Below are positions 61,665 through 64,000 of a DNA stretch of 64,000 bases, piece by piece (position 1 is the stretch's first letter; each line of letters starts with the position of its first letter). This DNA is from Chryseosolibacter sp964551035. Lineage in GTDB: Bacteria; Bacteroidota; Bacteroidia; Cytophagales; Cyclobacteriaceae. Both the position numbers and the translations under genes were made by a program. The notes under the pieces are model-generated. The model saw only the letters and a list, made by a program, of their open reading frames with translations. It had not been told where the DNA came from and searched no databases. The stretch lies in contig CAZKBK010000021.1 of assembly GCA_964551035.1 (NCBI GenBank), forward strand, positions 1 to 64,000, read 5' to 3'.

Positions 61665-62925
61665 GTTGTGGATCGATGCTAAGGGCCCAAATGGGCGCGT
61701 TTACGTTTCTGCGTTCTGCTTCAAGGGTTTCGTTTATCCGTTCAGGGTCTTCGGTTCCCGGCTCGCGGTCTTCTGTTGCCTTTTTTAACGTGCCTGCTGC
61801 CGACATGAAGTAGTGAAAGGCATCCTGTGAGGAGGCGAATGGCGATAGCGCGCACGCACCGGGCCCCTCGGACATATAGAAGAAATGGTCGCTGCACTGA
61901 AGGTTCCGCCATGTCGAGAGGATTGCCGGATCTTGCAGCCTTTTGACTGGCGTTTCAAGTTCTGAAATTGCGGAGAACGCTTCTCGCTGGCGATCGTTGC
62001 CCACCCAATCGTGCAGATCACAACCTTCCACCATGGCATAGTCCGGGATAGCGATCTCATCACGGGCGCTGAACGCCGTCACGGCATCGCCGGCGGTGAT
62101 CATCCGGTGATTATTTTGCATGGCGAGAAGAAGCAGGAGGCGTTCAAGGAAGTCGAAGATACCCGATTCGGCGCCGTGGTGTTCACCGAAGGTTCCATAG
62201 TCGAGTGCGATGGTGACCAGCTTTTCATCGTCAGGCATTTCTTCAAGCCATGACATGAACTTTTCCGCGGTAAGATTCCATTCCGGGGCGGCCACCCGAA
62301 AAGCGATGTCATCACTAAGGTGGTGATTTCGCAACAGCAGCTTCAGGCCATTCCCGTCCCTGTGTTCGTACAGGAAATGCGGAGAGGTCCGGCGCGACGC
62401 GTTTCCCTCAATAAGGGTGCCGCCAAATCCCATCATGCTGATCCGCCGTCCAATTTCGTCATTGTAGATAAGGTTTGTATTCCGGAAGACGGTCGGGCGG
62501 GCCTGAAAATGTTCGTAGAGTTTTTCGGCGTGTTCGAGTATCTGGATCTCGAATTCTTCGCCGTCCATCAGGAACGCGAGCGAGTGATAATACGGTTCGG
62601 ACAAAAAGTCAACACATCCGGTTTGCGCCAGCTTCCTGAAACTCTCGATCGCCTCCGGAGCAAACAGCTCCATCTGGTCAATGGCGGTTCCGGAGATGCC
62701 AAACGTAAAACGCAGGTCGGGATACTGATCGATCAGTCGCATCAACAGGTTGTTGGCCGGAACGTAGCACTGACGGGCCATACGTTCCATGATCTCGCGG
62801 TTGAGGACATCGTCAAAGCAGTCTGCCACACCGGCGGTTTCACCCGGCTCATGCTTTTTTAACCGTCGCGGCTGGTGCACCTGGAAGCACAAAGCGAGGC
62901 GCCGTGGTTCGTCGGGTTTTCGCAT
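61648..62925 (-). CDS. GH57 alpha-amylase-like protein, probable nucleophile missing
   Basis: The 425-residue protein matches the GH57 alpha-amylase group: VHQPRR near 16, the region VFRNTNLIYND (146-156), and LDYGTFGEHH (241-250). In active amylases I recall the third region as FRNTELIY, where Glu is the nucleophile. Here Asn151 takes its place, while the acid Asp242 is kept. Bacteroidota amylase-like homologues without one or both catalytic residues are known. It may be inactive, binding or regulatory. It is the first gene of the group and overlaps glgX. Confidence 0.85.
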   Translation of the reverse strand: MRKPDEPRRLALCFQVHQPRRLKKHEPGETAGVADCFDDVLNREIMERMARQCYVPANNLLMRLIDQYPDLRFTFGISGTAIDQMELFAPEAIESFRKLAQTGCVDFLSEPYYHSLAFLMDGEEFEIQILEHAEKLYEHFQARPTVFRNTNLIYNDEIGRRISMMGFGGTLIEGNASRRTSPHFLYEHRDGNGLKLLLRNHHLSDDIAFRVAAPEWNLTAEKFMSWLEEMPDDEKLVTIALDYGTFGEHHGAESGIFDFLERLLLLLAMQNNHRMITAGDAVTAFSARDEIAIPDYAMVEGCDLHDWVGNDRQREAFSAISELETPVKRLQDPAILSTWRNLQCSDHFFYMSEGPGACALSPFASSQDAFHYFMSAAGTLKKATEDREPGTEDPERINETLEAERRNVNAPIWALSIDPQHGHNN

Positions 62926-63120
62926 TCAAGTCTGAATTAAATGCCCCCATTTGAAGGGAGCGCGCTCAAGGTCCATAAATCCCGTTCCCGCCATCCACGG
63001 GATGAATTCGAATGACGCGACGGCGGCCCGACGGCGTTCTCCTCTGAGGAACAGGCATGCGTTTTTTTTATTCCGCAGGGCAAATTCAACTCCAATCTGC
63101 AACCCGCCAAAACGAGCCTT

Positions 63121-64000
63121 ATGGACTACAGTTATCCGAAAGTAGGGGCCTTTTACCATGGCGGTGAAAAGACTTCCTTCTGTGTGTGGGCGCCGCTTTG
63201 CGCGAAGGTTGATGTGGTTTCCGGGGATCAATCCTTTTTAATGCGCAAGGACGAACGCGGGTATTGGCATGCCACCCTTGATTCCGTTTCGGCGGGCGCG
63301 ACTTATCAGTTCAGCCTCGACGGCACAGATCCTCTTCCTGATCCGGCGTCGTTGTCTCAACCGACCGGCGTGCATGGGCCGTCCAAGGTCGCTGACCGCC
63401 GGTTCGCATGGACAGATGCACACTGGCGGGGAATGGCGCTTGAGGAGTTGATCCTCTATGAAGTTCACACCGGAACGTTCACACGACAGGGAGATTTTGA
63501 CGGCGTTCGGTCAAAGCTTCGTTATCTTAAGGAAATCGGAGTTAACGCCATTGAACTTATGCCGGTAGCCCAGTTTCCCGGCGGGCGCAACTGGGGGTAT
63601 GATGGCGTCTATCCGTTTGCCGTCCAAAACAGCTATGGCGGCATCAATGCCCTCAAAAAACTCGTGGACGAGGCCCACCGGGAGGGACTTGCCGTAATTC
63701 TCGATGTGGTTTACAACCACCTCGGCCCGGAGGGGAATTACCTCGCCCGCTATGGTCCGTATTTCACGGACAAATACCGCAGCTTTTGGGGAAAGGCGTT
63801 GAATTATGACGACGCCTGGTGCGATGGGGTCCGGAATTTTTTTTGGCAGAACGCGCTCATGTGGCTCGATGAGTTTCACATCGACGGCTTGCGCCTTGAC
63901 GCCGTCCATGCCATCCACGACGTCAGCGCCGTACATTTCATCGCCGGCCTTACCCGGAGGGTTCGCGCGCTTGAAAAGGAATCCGGAAGGCGGAAGGTGC
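63121..64000 (+). CDS. treZ: Malto-oligosyltrehalose trehalohydrolase (3' end beyond the window)
   Basis: From ATG 63121 an open frame runs off the end (293 codons and one base). It has a beta-sandwich N-domain and the start of a GH13 barrel with ELMPVAQFPG, DVVYNHLGPEGNY and the nucleophile Asp260 in LRLDAVHAI. GLxLDAVHAI with DVVYNHLGPEGNY is the TreZ form of GH13. The enzyme releases trehalose from maltooligosyl-trehalose made by TreY, whose gene should lie downstream. It is transcribed away from the debranching genes across a 195-bp spacer. Confidence 0.92.
   Translation, partial: MDYSYPKVGAFYHGGEKTSFCVWAPLCAKVDVVSGDQSFLMRKDERGYWHATLDSVSAGATYQFSLDGTDPLPDPASLSQPTGVHGPSKVADRRFAWTDAHWRGMALEELILYEVHTGTFTRQGDFDGVRSKLRYLKEIGVNAIELMPVAQFPGGRNWGYDGVYPFAVQNSYGGINALKKLVDEAHREGLAVILDVVYNHLGPEGNYLARYGPYFTDKYRSFWGKALNYDDAWCDGVRNFFWQNALMWLDEFHIDGLRLDAVHAIHDVSAVHFIAGLTRRVRALEKESGRRKV

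Noticed and set aside
62926..63231. 101-codon minus-strand open frame upstream of the GH57 gene
   Set aside because: It overlaps the start of treZ in the opposite strand and encodes no recognisable protein; the 195-bp spacer is more likely regulatory, with nothing certain in it.

Overview
The window comes from a free-living member of the Bacteroidota, most likely of the Cytophagales type (inferred; no rRNA is present to confirm it). The evidence is two proteins ending in type IX secretion (T9SS) C-terminal sorting domains, a lipidated TamA relative (TamL) next to TamB, Bacteroidota-style promoters (TTTG, 17-23 nt, TAnnTTTG) and almost no Shine-Dalgarno sequences. No rRNA, tRNA, CRISPR array, insertion sequence or prophage was seen, and no gene-free stretch exceeds about 230 bases.

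Layout. 1-5694: 3' part of a giant T9SS adhesin with PKD-like repeats. 5695-8986 (minus): a hybrid histidine kinase and a sigma-54-type response regulator. 9158-10751: rhomboid protease and holA. 10929-18816: an envelope block with a large TPR protein, a beta-barrel, a SPOR protein, ExbB, ExbD, a TonB/TolA-like protein and a 68-aa protein. 18882-21925: folC, trmB, a TPR protein and, convergent, a degenerate TrpF-like barrel. 21998-28215: a lipoprotein, a T9SS subtilase, rpe, an LpoB-like lipoprotein, a COG3014-like protein and a beta-barrel. 28407-32250: gyrA plus a TPR protein, closed by a strong terminator. 32315-37004: a carbohydrate-oxidation cassette (two Gfo/Idh/MocA oxidoreductases, a tandem DUF1080 protein, an SDR). 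37113-38324: DEAD-box helicase. 38356-46436 (minus): holin-like, YtxH-like, TamL, TamB. 46662-49215: MlaE, MlaF and MlaD-type lipid transporter. 49212-55569: AI-2E family protein, TerC, a tiny lipoprotein, a DUF2892-SRPBCC protein, an ABC exporter, a PRC-barrel protein and EcsC. 55699-57984: class A PBP. 57989-62925 (minus): malQ, glgX and a GH57 amylase-like protein, overlapping each other. 63121 to the end: treZ (5' part), divergent from them.

How it fits together. Most of the window serves the cell envelope: outer-membrane assembly (TamL/TamB), lipid trafficking (MCE system), energised trans-envelope work (ExbB/ExbD/TonB with SPOR and TPR partners), peptidoglycan synthesis (class A PBP, LpoB-like activator) and surface secretion (T9SS cargo). 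Two metabolic cassettes stand out: one that looks suited to oxidative, 3-keto-type glycoside processing, and one that routes glycogen or maltodextrin toward trehalose. A recurring architectural feature is that five of seven convergent gene pairs have their stop codons within 4 nt of each other or overlapping.
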